A DNA stretch of 64,000 nucleotides from Congeria kusceri (taxonomy: Eukaryota; Mollusca; Bivalvia; Myida; Dreissenidae), in assembly GCA_027627225.1 (NCBI GenBank), contig CM051034.1, forward strand, positions 50,166,081 through 50,230,080, in the 5' to 3' direction. The notes beneath the pieces were generated by a model that was not told the origin of the DNA, ran no database searches, and saw only the letters and a list, made by a program, of their open reading frames with translations. Positions 17,053 through 27,400 of the stretch are shown in pieces (within the stretch, counting starts at the first letter, position 1; the number at the start of each line of letters is the position of its first letter). The position numbers were made by a program, and so were the translations under genes.

Positions 17053-19482
17053 ATGACTAACATAGATTTCACTCCGCTTTTGAACAAAAAAGAAAATGTC
17101 GAACAAAGCGAAGATGAACGAATATTGCTCAAACAGCTCAATGATCCATCTGTCAGAGTAAACCTTATTAAGCATCGAGATCAATACTGTTCGTTTTCAA
17201 GTGTAGCGAACTATGAACGGCAAATAAATCATATACTGACAAAATATGCTAATACCAAAAACGATTTTGATAGCATTAGGGATGTTCGTTTAGTATCACC
17301 AACCAAGAAAACCCTCGCTATTCACAAAATGCTTCACAATCAGGTTTTTATTCAAGAATTGGGAGCTCCACTTCAATGGTCTGGTTTCAATCTCGAGTAT
17401 AACGAACGACTTCAGTATATAGACATAGCGTCATTTCTTCGATATCTTTGGTATGATCAATTGCTAAACTACTCCGGTACTGGACCAGCATTTTGCAAAT
17501 TGAAGCTGGAAAAGTATGTTAAGGGTGTCATGACAAATATCAGTTGTACACACACGCGTATTGATGATGATCTAGTCGCTAGTATAACAAAATTTGTGCA
17601 GTCAAAATATATTAGTGACTTAAACGCGACTGTTTCTAGGTACTTGAATGCGTTTTTACTACAGCATGCTCTAAACGAAAAGTTTAGGTTGTATTTAGAA
17701 TGGTGCATGATTCTAGGCCTTATACCTTATAGGAAATGTGAGAAAGGTAAAGCGATCATCAAACTCGAAAAATTCAGCGATTTGCCAAAGATTGATTTAC
17801 AACATTTATTTTCGATTGCGAACGATATACCGGCAATATCCGATGTAGCTATATTTGTGGTGAATAATACCATCGAGTGTTGGCATTTGCCAACAGAATC
17901 TCAAATTCAGTTTGTTGGTTGCAGTAATATAAGAGTTGAAAACAACGAAATATGTTTAGGAACGGCTGGCGAATCAATCTTTTATGCGGAACTGAAGGTA
18001 CTGCATTTAGCCGAACGGCATTTCGAGTGTCAAACCTCAGAACGCTATATTCTTACTGAGATACCCAAAGACGAAACCGCAAATGCTGCAAGTAGCGAAA
18101 AAAACGACAGTCCATTGTTTTCCACATTAACAAAAGCACAGTCGGCTCTTTTTGACGAGAACAATCCACTGTCAAACTTTTCACGTCTACAAGAAAAGAA
18201 CAAACATATACAGGATTACATTTCTCGAGTGTCGTATGAAATGAACGATATTCAAGAAAAGATGAATTCCTTTTTGGACGACATTTCCCCAGATGGAGCA
18301 AATACTCTCGTTGACGATATGGTTCGACAAGGAATGGAGAACTACATGAAAAACATCAAACCCAAAATGGATGATTGGGAAAGAACTATTCGCGATCACT
18401 TGAATAAATTTCGAATGCAAGCAGTGAAATATTTGTCAACATTACCTAAAGGTTTATACGGACTTCAAGAAAAGGTTTCCGAATTAAACTTTAACAACAA
18501 TATAGATATCGATGATTTCATGGAAGACATGGCCACGTTAAATGGCTCAAAATCCATTCCAAACATATCACATTTACGGGACCTGGAACGATCCGAAATC
18601 GATTTGAAGCAAATGCAAGATAAAGTCAGTCAGTATTTTGATTTGGCTATGCGATTCATGGGTTACGTGAAAGATGCTCAAAAAGTAATTTCGAAGTTGC
18701 GAGTCGACGACAGTGTTAAAGATTTACAAGTAAAAACGTTAACTGAACAGAAGAAGGAAATCGTTAAACTAGCTAAAAAATTTCGCGAAGTATCAAACAG
18801 ACGAGTAAATGCATATGCCGATCAATTGAAGGACGTAAAGAAACAACTCGAACAATACGTACAGTTTCAAAGTCAAACGGCCGCTAAAACTAAACAACAT
18901 TTTATAACCTTGCGAGACACTCTTCTCACTCAGTCTGGAGAATGGGTTAATAAATATCAATCAAAACAGGACAAACAACTGAAAATGCTAAAAGAAGGTT
19001 TTTCAAAGCAACGCGATTCGACATTCAACGAGTTGCAGACGCCTCTTGAACGAAATATTGAATACATAAAAGTCGACGGTACAGTTCGTGGAAGTAAGCT
19101 CGATTCAAAGGTCGACGATAACACTCTTACGATGTATCGAGAAAATCTTCGAAATGCATGGAAATCCGTTTTGAACGGTTTTGTGTGCATAGAGAAGTCT
19201 GTCACAAACAATGGCGTTCAGTTGTACAACATCAACGAAGAAATGATGTTGCAAAAATACGTTCTTCCATTTTTCACTGTCATATACGATCAAGATTTCT
19301 ATATATCATGCAAAGGTTTGGAAGAATGTAGTCGGATATATGGTATTGATATTGCAATCGAACTGATTGTAAGACGCCTTCTCAAAACAAAATTCGAAGT
19401 TAAAACTACAACTGTTATTCAGCAAAGTGATTCTACGCCGTTATGCAACGATCACACTGGTGTACTTTTGGATGCTCGTTGA
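17053..19482 (+). CDS. Large protein with central coiled coil, 809 aa
   Basis: Start placed at the ATG after a TATA box. Residues 1-340 look globular, with a strand-rich patch near 280-330 (VAIFVVNNTIECWHLP). Residues about 370-680 are strongly helical and coiled-coil-like (many Q, K, E, L heptads such as EQKKEIVKLAKKFREV), followed by a C-terminal domain of about 130 residues. No membrane span. A structural or tegument role is plausible from size and architecture and from its place between terminase and polymerase, next to another long coiled-coil protein. No family recognised. Confidence 0.7.
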   Translation: MTNIDFTPLLNKKENVEQSEDERILLKQLNDPSVRVNLIKHRDQYCSFSSVANYERQINHILTKYANTKNDFDSIRDVRLVSPTKKTLAIHKMLHNQVFIQELGAPLQWSGFNLEYNERLQYIDIASFLRYLWYDQLLNYSGTGPAFCKLKLEKYVKGVMTNISCTHTRIDDDLVASITKFVQSKYISDLNATVSRYLNAFLLQHALNEKFRLYLEWCMILGLIPYRKCEKGKAIIKLEKFSDLPKIDLQHLFSIANDIPAISDVAIFVVNNTIECWHLPTESQIQFVGCSNIRVENNEICLGTAGESIFYAELKVLHLAERHFECQTSERYILTEIPKDETANAASSEKNDSPLFSTLTKAQSALFDENNPLSNFSRLQEKNKHIQDYISRVSYEMNDIQEKMNSFLDDISPDGANTLVDDMVRQGMENYMKNIKPKMDDWERTIRDHLNKFRMQAVKYLSTLPKGLYGLQEKVSELNFNNNIDIDDFMEDMATLNGSKSIPNISHLRDLERSEIDLKQMQDKVSQYFDLAMRFMGYVKDAQKVISKLRVDDSVKDLQVKTLTEQKKEIVKLAKKFREVSNRRVNAYADQLKDVKKQLEQYVQFQSQTAAKTKQHFITLRDTLLTQSGEWVNKYQSKQDKQLKMLKEGFSKQRDSTFNELQTPLERNIEYIKVDGTVRGSKLDSKVDDNTLTMYRENLRNAWKSVLNGFVCIEKSVTNNGVQLYNINEEMMLQKYVLPFFTVIYDQDFYISCKGLEECSRIYGIDIAIELIVRRLLKTKFEVKTTTVIQQSDSTPLCNDHTGVLLDAR

Positions 19483-19512
19483 TGTCTTTTTTGTATTTAT
19501 AAATATTTGATC

Positions 19513-19518
19513 AATAAA
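19513..19518 (+). terminator. Poly(A) signal after the 17053 gene
   Basis: AATAAA about 30 bases after the stop at 19482 and before the next ATG at 19536. Confidence 0.5.
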
Positions 19519-19535
19519 CGAATTTATCTCATGAT

Positions 19536-22500
19536 ATGAATCAGTTTTTGTCCATTATGAGTCGTTTAGATAACATTCCAACTACGAATGTCGATCTAAG
19601 CGCAGAAAACATTTACCAAGAGATACGAAACACATTTTTAGCTAGTAGGCCAATCGATGTTCAATTGCCTACAACTAATGCCAAACATCATTTGAACGTA
19701 AATACAAAACCAAACCGAGTTCATCCTCATCCAGTTGAGTTGAAAACTAGTAGTGTAAACGTTGCATTAGATGACAACAATGATTTCAAATCAGTGTTTC
19801 GAAAACAAGCCAATGAGTACGTTCACGACTGGATGACTTCTGTACAACAAACTAAAACACAACTAGCAGATAAACACACTCAAATACTTGACCAACAACC
19901 ATTGTCAAAACCTGACCATGGTTCTTTTTCACAAAACGACAGTTCATCAACACTCCAAGCATCCTCCTCTTCATCTACCATTTCAGACGACATCAATTTT
20001 GAAACAAAAGAGGCTAATGCGGTTACAGAAAACACCACTGATAACAAGTTTTCAAGCACAGATTTACCCGACACAAGTCAAACAAAACAATGTCAATCAC
20101 TACAAGAAAACGATACACCGTATAAAAAATCAGCATGTTCGAACATACAAACTCAGGCGATCGAAGATACAACTTTAAGAGAAAACACTACAACACATAC
20201 GGTTGTACAAAACGTGAATTCACATGTTATCGACGATACAAATATCTTACAGAAAACTAGAAGTGACGATCCACCTATTGCAAGAAAACCTAGGAAACGT
20301 AAAAATGATAGCTCTTTACAACTATCTGGTAGAATGTCCCATAAAGTGAAAATACCTTCGAAAACTGACGAAACACCAGTGAATTTATTACCCACGCCAA
20401 TTGAAATCGATTCGTCAACAAAAGAGCCTCCTATTAAAAGAAAACATGCAACTCAACAAAAAACTCGTGCGAATTTAAATTTCAAAGTTCGAAAAAATGC
20501 AAAAAAGCAAACTATAGAGTCTCAAGGATCAAAAAACACAAACCCATTAATTGAACTGATTCCAAAACAGTTACACGTAAACACTCAGTCGTGTAATGAT
20601 AAATATCTGAAGTACATAATACGTTCTTTGCTAAAACTGGTCAACGACAAATCTGAAAAAAATAAAGGTTCTTGCACTCTAGAAGCTGATAAATCCATAG
20701 TCGAAACCATAGAGCGTGTCACTAAAACTGACGTCAATGATATTCAGTCTCAAACAAAAGAACTGAAAGAACAACAATCATCCTTATGTAACGCAATCGA
20801 ACAATTACGAGAAGTGTCCAAAATATACTCCGATATCACTAAGCTGAAAGGACAACAGAAAGAGTGTAAACAGGATGAAAACATTCAATCTAAAATAGAA
20901 ACCATGCAAATGGAACACGATCTAAAGTTGAACCAAATACAGTCTTCTATTGCTATCGCCGAAATAAATGCCAAAATTCAAGCACATGATGTCCAATCCA
21001 AATACGAGCTAGGTTTGGGGAAACTGAAATTAGAAGAATGGAAAGCTCAACTGCAAAGTGTTCTTAGTAGGGAAACTCAAGCACAGACCCAGTCTCACGA
21101 CTTTCAGGTGATGAAAATGAGAGCTGAGATCGAGAGAGAGAAGCAACAGCAAAAAGATTGGTATGTTGCACAGGAAAGTGAACGTGAACGTATTTTCAAA
21201 AAGGAGTTGCAAGATATTCAACATAATCAAGTCATACAAAAGGACAATATTGAAAAACAGTTCAAACAATTTCAGGAACAACAACGACAAGACCACGAAG
21301 CGAGATTAAAAGAACGAGCAGAAATGTTTGCCATTGAAATGCAGAAACTGAAGTCTGAACAAGCCCTTTTCATTGAAGAACGACAGAAGATATTTGCGCG
21401 TGAAATCGAGAAGGACAGGCAAGATTACGAGGTACAAATGCTAAAAATCAAGGAGGATTTCAACAGAGACAGAGATGAACGTAAACGATTAGCAGAAGAA
21501 CTTTCGCAAACGAGATCGCAGAATTTCGAAAGAGAAATGGAAAGAGACAAGATGATGTTTTCTGTCGACATGTGTAAAATAAAACAGGAGTTTGAGGAAA
21601 GGATGCGTTTGATACAAGAATCTTCCAACTTTGAGAAAGAAGGTAGGAAGCAACAATTTTCCTCGGAATTATTGGATAGAAAGCTGCAAACAACACACGC
21701 TCTTGCAAACCAAAAAGATAACATGGAAAAATATAAAGCTGATTTGATGGCGCAAATCAAAAACAGACAAATAGACAAACAAGACGAAAATGAAAAACTG
21801 AAGCTACAAATGAAAATGGCAGAATATGAACTCAAATTGCAAGACGCGACTATGAAGGCTTCTTCTAACAAATACCTGTTTAAGCTCATACCTAGTCCGG
21901 TTACGGCATTTGAATATCAGTTGGAAAAATCAGCAGAAACGGCACCTTACTCGGTCATTCGAACATTTGAACAATTATGGAATGTGCAATACGAACAATC
22001 GTTGGACATACTCAGACTCAATAAACTCAAAAGGGAACTGGCAACCTGTGCGAAAAAATCTGTTGAAAATCATTCATCTTTTGCAACATATTTATCTCAA
22101 GATGTTCCAAACTGGATGTTAAACACGAGATTAAACTACTGCGCTTATTTTAAACGACCGGGAATGTTCATGTTTAAAACTGCACCTAATTTTGTTCATT
22201 CTCGCAAACCATTGACTGAGATTCAGTTAAAACAAATTGATATGCGACGCGAAATAAGTGGCCACGTAGTGGAGTTTTCAGTTCCTAGATACACTGTTTA
22301 TGAGAATCACCTTATTGACAATTTAGAGTTTATGACCACTCAACTTGTTTTCCCACAAAATACACAGTATAACGTTGATGTATCGTTAATTGATTGTGCT
22401 CTAGTAAATGGTATGGTTATCTCGCTTCCAGAACTGAATACTGGGGGTGTGAGTGTTGAACAGCAAATGTTCGCAAGTTCCATATGTAAAGATTCTCAAT

Positions 22501-22595
22501 TGCCAAAGCGATCGAGACCTATCTACATAACTGACAATACAAGCGAAGCAAACAAGCGAGGTCAAAACTCTACAGGTGTTCAATTGTTTGTATAG
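19536..22595 (+). CDS. Very large coiled-coil protein, 1019 aa, probable tegument/structural
   Basis: Three parts: an N-terminal low-complexity, Ser/Thr/Gln-rich and probably disordered region (residues 1-350) with basic clusters (ARKPRKRKND, PIKRKHATQQK); a long charged coiled coil (about 370-780) packed with E, K, Q and R; and a C-terminal globular domain (about 790-1019) containing PSPVTAFEYQLEKSAE and aromatic-rich stretches. No catalytic motif seen. An ATG at 19531 in another frame is closed at once by a stop; 19536 begins the long frame. Such architecture is typical of inner tegument scaffolds, but this is analogy only. Confidence 0.7.
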   Translation: MNQFLSIMSRLDNIPTTNVDLSAENIYQEIRNTFLASRPIDVQLPTTNAKHHLNVNTKPNRVHPHPVELKTSSVNVALDDNNDFKSVFRKQANEYVHDWMTSVQQTKTQLADKHTQILDQQPLSKPDHGSFSQNDSSSTLQASSSSSTISDDINFETKEANAVTENTTDNKFSSTDLPDTSQTKQCQSLQENDTPYKKSACSNIQTQAIEDTTLRENTTTHTVVQNVNSHVIDDTNILQKTRSDDPPIARKPRKRKNDSSLQLSGRMSHKVKIPSKTDETPVNLLPTPIEIDSSTKEPPIKRKHATQQKTRANLNFKVRKNAKKQTIESQGSKNTNPLIELIPKQLHVNTQSCNDKYLKYIIRSLLKLVNDKSEKNKGSCTLEADKSIVETIERVTKTDVNDIQSQTKELKEQQSSLCNAIEQLREVSKIYSDITKLKGQQKECKQDENIQSKIETMQMEHDLKLNQIQSSIAIAEINAKIQAHDVQSKYELGLGKLKLEEWKAQLQSVLSRETQAQTQSHDFQVMKMRAEIEREKQQQKDWYVAQESERERIFKKELQDIQHNQVIQKDNIEKQFKQFQEQQRQDHEARLKERAEMFAIEMQKLKSEQALFIEERQKIFAREIEKDRQDYEVQMLKIKEDFNRDRDERKRLAEELSQTRSQNFEREMERDKMMFSVDMCKIKQEFEERMRLIQESSNFEKEGRKQQFSSELLDRKLQTTHALANQKDNMEKYKADLMAQIKNRQIDKQDENEKLKLQMKMAEYELKLQDATMKASSNKYLFKLIPSPVTAFEYQLEKSAETAPYSVIRTFEQLWNVQYEQSLDILRLNKLKRELATCAKKSVENHSSFATYLSQDVPNWMLNTRLNYCAYFKRPGMFMFKTAPNFVHSRKPLTEIQLKQIDMRREISGHVVEFSVPRYTVYENHLIDNLEFMTTQLVFPQNTQYNVDVSLIDCALVNGMVISLPELNTGGVSVEQQMFASSICKDSQLPKRSRPIYITDNTSEANKRGQNSTGVQLFV

Positions 22596-22618
22596 ATGTA
22601 TTATCTTCCGTGATACAA

Positions 22619-22624
22619 AATAAA
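22619..22624 (+). terminator. Poly(A) signal after the 19536 gene
   Basis: AATAAA lies 24 bases after the stop at 22595 and 35 bases before the polymerase ATG. Confidence 0.55.
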
Positions 22625-22658
22625 CTCGAAAACTCAGTATGTGTCATTCTTTTGAAAG

Positions 22659-25600
22659 ATGGAGTACTTGTACGTACACGACATCTTAACAACAAATGTT
22701 TTGAACAAATCCCTATTTCAGTATTGTTCTGTTAACAAAATTGACTTGAACGATATAGCAGAACATATACGAGTGCATATAACGCAGCACCCGAATGCCT
22801 CAACCGAAGTTGCAATACTTCAATGTTACGAATGTGATTCTCTTGGTAATGTGAACCAGACTATGAAACAGTTAGTAACAGTCATTGGTGAGCAGTATAC
22901 CCACTATGTTTTAGATCCGGACGGATCACATGTGAAGTACTTAGCTACAGCAGATGAGTTCAACGTGAACTTGAAACAGTACACCGAGCGGCGATTTGAA
23001 AAGGAATGTTTCTTTTCCGAGAAAGACAGTAGCAAAAGGGTTGTCGAACTAGTAGAGAATAAGAGAAAAGTGTACGGAAATTCGCACAAATTCATCAATG
23101 AATTCTGCTACAATCTATATGAAGAGTACATAGAGGAGTCTGAATTCAAAGGTCGTTTAATTGAAAAGCCATCTGGGTTCCCTGTGCCATTACTGATGAA
23201 TGCTTCGATGATTGCTAAAGAGACAGTTGTATTTGGCTCTGCAAAATCCATACGAATAGTTAATGATTCAAACATCAACCATTATTCGTATGAACACAAA
23301 ACCCTAGCTTTCGACATAGAAACGATAATGGTTGATAGTAGTGGTAGTAAAAAGGACTGCGAAATTATCCAGTTGAGCGCGACATACCAAGAAGGGAAAT
23401 GCTTGCGCCGGGTAATCGGCATTACAATTGGCGAAGCAAACACCGACCCTGCGTTTTATAGTTTTACACATCATCATCAATACTTTGAAGATACATTTCC
23501 TGAAGTTGAGATAATTTGCGTGAAAAACGAAAAACAGTTGATAGAAGCGTTCATTGATATCTGTACTGACGTGAAACCCGATTACTTTGCTGGGTATAAT
23601 GTTTTGGGTTTTGATTTCCAGATTCTGATGATGTCTGCTGAACGCCATAAAATTCCATTGTATGATCGGATAGCCCATATGTGTGGGTTTTACAAACCAA
23701 TATCGTTCAAGAAATCAGACCGATCAGAAATTCGCCAGTTTGAAATAAACTACAATACGTTCCCTGGCATACTTATTAACGATTTGTACCGATGTCACAA
23801 AGGTGAAAAACTTGACGAGCTCGCCAAGCAATCCTTTGGTGTTGGTAAAGAAGATGTCTCTTACACCGATATACCGAAACTGTTCTATTCTAGCAACATT
23901 ATGGACAGAAGTAAGCTCCTCAAGTACAACATAGTCGACTCTCTTCTGTGTGCCGCATTAATCAACACAACAGATAACTTTGCATCGTATACGTTTTTCG
24001 TTGTGTCATCAGATACTGCAAAAGTTCCACATTCGCAGTTTTTCAATATGCAGAAAACAACAATGATAACGCCTATGGTCTATTATCGATACAAAAAGAA
24101 AAACTTGCTACAAGATCTAAAAATCAAACCTTCGTCGGAAAACAACCGTTTGGTAGTTTCCGATATTCTGAAATACTTTTTGTACAATGACAAGGATGTG
24201 TGTATTCCAGTGGCGAACGAGCTGATTGATCAATTCAAATCCGGAGAAATCAAAACGAAGACGATCAGAAACCACCACGATTTCAATATTCACCATGATT
24301 CGGCTCAAAGCATTGATTTTGATTTGGCTTTGAAGATTTTGGATGAACAAATACAAGCAGCCAAGAAGAAAAATGCAAAACACGGCACTTATTATTACAC
24401 GCTTACGCATTTGCTTCTGTACGTACGGTTTCTTACAGAACCAACCACGAAGCGGTTTGACATGAAACGTTTATGCGAAGAGTACTTTAAATACGAACAA
24501 GTTGGTCGCTATTCCATAAATCTGAAGAAACGGAAAACAATAGACGTACTAGTAGAAGAAGAAAAATCCATGTATGTTGAATTCACTCGTTTTATTGAAC
24601 ATCTCGCAAGCATCAGGTTGTACAAAACTCACACTGTGAAAAACATTTTGTCAAATTACATGGACAATGAAATGTCAAACACCAAATACAAAAAACAAGT
24701 GGAGCATTTTGCATATTACCTAAACAAAGACAAAGACGGATATTTAGACAATGGTTTGATGACCGTGATTAAGGCGTATAAAGATGCATGTGTTGGACAG
24801 CGATTCACAGACGAGTATACATCGAATACATTCTGTGAAGAGGTGTATAGACGCATCGGTAATAACTTGCTGATGAAATTCGACAAACCATATACTTATG
24901 ACGGTGCTTATGTTTACTTGCCAAACAAAGGAGTTGAATTTGAAAACCCAATATGCTGCTTAGATTTTTCAAGCATGTATCCATCAATCGCTTTGAGCTC
25001 AAACATGGGACCAGAAACGATTGTCACTCTAAACACTATCATACGAAACAAACTCATCACTGGGGAAGATTACACGGCGGTGAATATTTACTCACGCGAC
25101 GACCACAGAAATATCAGTTTGAATCCGTTATCTAAAACCGAAGCAGACAAATGCTACGTATTTTTTCTTACTCGCAAGCACGTACAATCCATAACCTGCG
25201 ATGTATGGGGAAATCTACTAAACGATCGCTTGAAATACAAACGTTTGATCGGCACATATTCTAACGTCAGGGATAATATGCTTGTTGAAGAGAAAAGCAA
25301 CACACTCAAAATCGTAGCTAACTCTGTCTATGGTATTCTACCTTTGATTGGGTTATGGAAAATCAGCGCATGTGTCACATCGACGGGAAGACAGCACATT
25401 CAACGAGTCGGTTGGTATATTCAGGAGACTCGAAATGGTACAATTGTATATGGTGATACAGACTCGGTTATGTTTCATTTTGGTCTTAACACACAAGAAC
25501 TTTGTGACTCGTTCGAATCATTCATATCGAAAGGATGGTTGCAAGAGTCAGATAGAACATCGATTGATATATACAAGGATGACCCCTACAAGCAGGCTTG

Positions 25601-26507
25601 TTTCATATCGGCCGCATTATCAAATCGACTGGCAAACGAGCTAAACGAAATGCATATCAAACAACCACAACGGGCCATTTATCATCCTCCTAGTAAGCTA
25701 GAACACGAAAAGGTTATGTTACCATTCGTGATATTCGGCAGAAAACACTATTTCGCAAAAGTTGTAGATACGGATAAAAACGACGCCCATATCATCAGAG
25801 GACTCGAAGTGCGAAGAAGAAATCGTTTGAAGGCAACTGAGATTGTTGAGACTACAATGTTCAAAGACTTGTTACAAAGAAACCCAAACACATTTGGAAC
25901 GTTTAGTGTTGCTAATGCAATTGTAGTTGCCTTGTTAGATGGAAGTATAGATCTGAGCCTCATTTCGTCAAGAAAAAAGGTGTCGGTTGCTCAAAACCGA
26001 ATGAATGTAAAGGATGCGGGTGTCGAACTGTTCAAGAAAATGAGAGATCGTGGTGAAATTGTTGAGACAGGAGGTTTGGACAAACTGTCAATCGATGTTA
26101 TAAAAGTTCGAAACTCAACGTCTGGCGTGAAGTATGACTCGCTATCAAATCTGCAGTCATTGCAGGCGAACAAACACAAATTAGACTTGGATAGCAAAGC
26201 TGTTGTAAAACAAATTTTGAACGAAGTTGTGAAAATCATGGCAGTTGTACACACGCCAGAAACGTTTACGTATTACGGAAATTTGATAAAACTACAAACA
26301 GAAGCCAACCCAGACAGACAACGATTCGAAGACTTCAGACGACCAGAGTGTGCAAAAAAATCCATATATAAGGACGTTCCTTCGAATTCAACAAATAACA
26401 CTCTCCACAATTACTTCCAAATAACTTTGAGTGTAGAAAAAAGAAAGTGTACCAGTGAATCAAATAAATCTGAAAAACGTTTAAAGCAGATGACATTACC
26501 ATTTTAG
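22659..26507 (+). CDS. DNA polymerase, family B, catalytic subunit, 1282 aa
   Basis: The replicative polymerase. Proofreading exonuclease motifs are intact: LAFDIETI (about 217-224), YNVLGFDFQ (about 312-320) and YNIVDSLL (about 423-430). Polymerase motifs are intact: CLDFSSMYPSIAL (motif A, Asp about 769), LKIVANSVYG (motif B, about 883-892) and VYGDTDSVMF (motif C, about 930-939), followed by GRKHYFAKVVD. The C-terminal tail has two short PCNA-box-like sequences, NNTLHNYF and the extreme end KQMTLPF, which may bind a processivity factor (inference). ATG at 22659. The next gene begins 9 bases after its stop. Confidence 0.97.
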   Translation: MEYLYVHDILTTNVLNKSLFQYCSVNKIDLNDIAEHIRVHITQHPNASTEVAILQCYECDSLGNVNQTMKQLVTVIGEQYTHYVLDPDGSHVKYLATADEFNVNLKQYTERRFEKECFFSEKDSSKRVVELVENKRKVYGNSHKFINEFCYNLYEEYIEESEFKGRLIEKPSGFPVPLLMNASMIAKETVVFGSAKSIRIVNDSNINHYSYEHKTLAFDIETIMVDSSGSKKDCEIIQLSATYQEGKCLRRVIGITIGEANTDPAFYSFTHHHQYFEDTFPEVEIICVKNEKQLIEAFIDICTDVKPDYFAGYNVLGFDFQILMMSAERHKIPLYDRIAHMCGFYKPISFKKSDRSEIRQFEINYNTFPGILINDLYRCHKGEKLDELAKQSFGVGKEDVSYTDIPKLFYSSNIMDRSKLLKYNIVDSLLCAALINTTDNFASYTFFVVSSDTAKVPHSQFFNMQKTTMITPMVYYRYKKKNLLQDLKIKPSSENNRLVVSDILKYFLYNDKDVCIPVANELIDQFKSGEIKTKTIRNHHDFNIHHDSAQSIDFDLALKILDEQIQAAKKKNAKHGTYYYTLTHLLLYVRFLTEPTTKRFDMKRLCEEYFKYEQVGRYSINLKKRKTIDVLVEEEKSMYVEFTRFIEHLASIRLYKTHTVKNILSNYMDNEMSNTKYKKQVEHFAYYLNKDKDGYLDNGLMTVIKAYKDACVGQRFTDEYTSNTFCEEVYRRIGNNLLMKFDKPYTYDGAYVYLPNKGVEFENPICCLDFSSMYPSIALSSNMGPETIVTLNTIIRNKLITGEDYTAVNIYSRDDHRNISLNPLSKTEADKCYVFFLTRKHVQSITCDVWGNLLNDRLKYKRLIGTYSNVRDNMLVEEKSNTLKIVANSVYGILPLIGLWKISACVTSTGRQHIQRVGWYIQETRNGTIVYGDTDSVMFHFGLNTQELCDSFESFISKGWLQESDRTSIDIYKDDPYKQACFISAALSNRLANELNEMHIKQPQRAIYHPPSKLEHEKVMLPFVIFGRKHYFAKVVDTDKNDAHIIRGLEVRRRNRLKATEIVETTMFKDLLQRNPNTFGTFSVANAIVVALLDGSIDLSLISSRKKVSVAQNRMNVKDAGVELFKKMRDRGEIVETGGLDKLSIDVIKVRNSTSGVKYDSLSNLQSLQANKHKLDLDSKAVVKQILNEVVKIMAVVHTPETFTYYGNLIKLQTEANPDRQRFEDFRRPECAKKSIYKDVPSNSTNNTLHNYFQITLSVEKRKCTSESNKSEKRLKQMTLPF

Positions 26508-26515
26508 GTGACAGC

Positions 26516-27400
26516 ATGCTGTTTTTGTGGTTATTGTATATGCTCCTGTTAAATGAAGTGAAATGTTCCAAATTCAATTTCTTTGTTGAGCATACACCAA
26601 ATGATAAAACAATACAATACTGTACGTGTCTACAAAATTGCAACGACAATAACACATTGTTTGGTCTAGTGATTGACAATAAATGCTATCATATGTCAGA
26701 AGCGTTACCATCTTATCGCATGATATATTCTCGCCCACTTCATCCTTTGAATTTCAAATTTTCTGAAATAGTACATATGTTAACGTGGCAAATGTTCAAA
26801 CTGACAGGCAAAACTCATATAGGGTTGAAAACAAGTAGGTTTTCCGACGCGATGTTCAGACTACCTTCTTTACCAATACAGAGATTGAAATGCCCAATAT
26901 ATGAAATCCAGACCAACATATTACTGGATGATGCTTATTGTCAACGGCGTTATGAAATATTCGAATCACAACCTACGCTCTACAACGAGGTGGCAGTAAA
27001 AGTAGACATGAACGAATTCTTAGATTCATATACCAATGATACAGGTTGCTTATCGTTTCAATATTCGGATGCAGTCGATGAGTATGTACAGATAAACAGT
27101 CAAGAAAAGTACCATCAAATGTGCAATCTTGTGTTCAAACAAGCAAAAACAAGTCGACATTGGTTTTATAAGTACAGTGCGTTTATTGTGAACTTTGATC
27201 CAACAAACATATCATTAACAAACGAATATTTTATGCATATACCGGATCACACATACTACAAATCGCCCAGTGGTTGCCACATTGTAGTCTCTAAATTGGG
27301 CAAGATATTTCAACAACCGTCGTGTGAAGAAGCAGAACGGGTTTATAGGAAAAACATTCTTCAGAAACTGAGTCCTACCAGACTTATCGAGAATTGCTGA
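26516..27400 (+). CDS. Secreted paralogue of the 9176 glycoprotein, 294 aa
   Basis: N-terminal signal peptide (MLFLWLLYMLLLNEVKC) but no membrane span at the C-terminus, so the product is probably secreted or peripherally bound. Directly after the signal is CTCLQNCNDNNTLFG and a downstream KCYHM, the same Cys module as in the proteins at 9176 and 36998. The rest parallels the ectodomain of the 9176 protein in cysteine positions and short motifs. It begins 9 bases after the polymerase stop and converges with the OTU-like gene ending at 27401 with no spacer. Function unknown; a decoy or accessory envelope role is possible. Confidence 0.7.
   Translation: MLFLWLLYMLLLNEVKCSKFNFFVEHTPNDKTIQYCTCLQNCNDNNTLFGLVIDNKCYHMSEALPSYRMIYSRPLHPLNFKFSEIVHMLTWQMFKLTGKTHIGLKTSRFSDAMFRLPSLPIQRLKCPIYEIQTNILLDDAYCQRRYEIFESQPTLYNEVAVKVDMNEFLDSYTNDTGCLSFQYSDAVDEYVQINSQEKYHQMCNLVFKQAKTSRHWFYKYSAFIVNFDPTNISLTNEYFMHIPDHTYYKSPSGCHIVVSKLGKIFQQPSCEEAERVYRKNILQKLSPTRLIENC

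Noticed and set aside
21425..21889. A 154-codon minus-strand frame rich in serine, cysteine and leucine
   Set aside because: Typical antisense artefact of a Lys/Glu/Gln-rich coiled coil on the plus strand.
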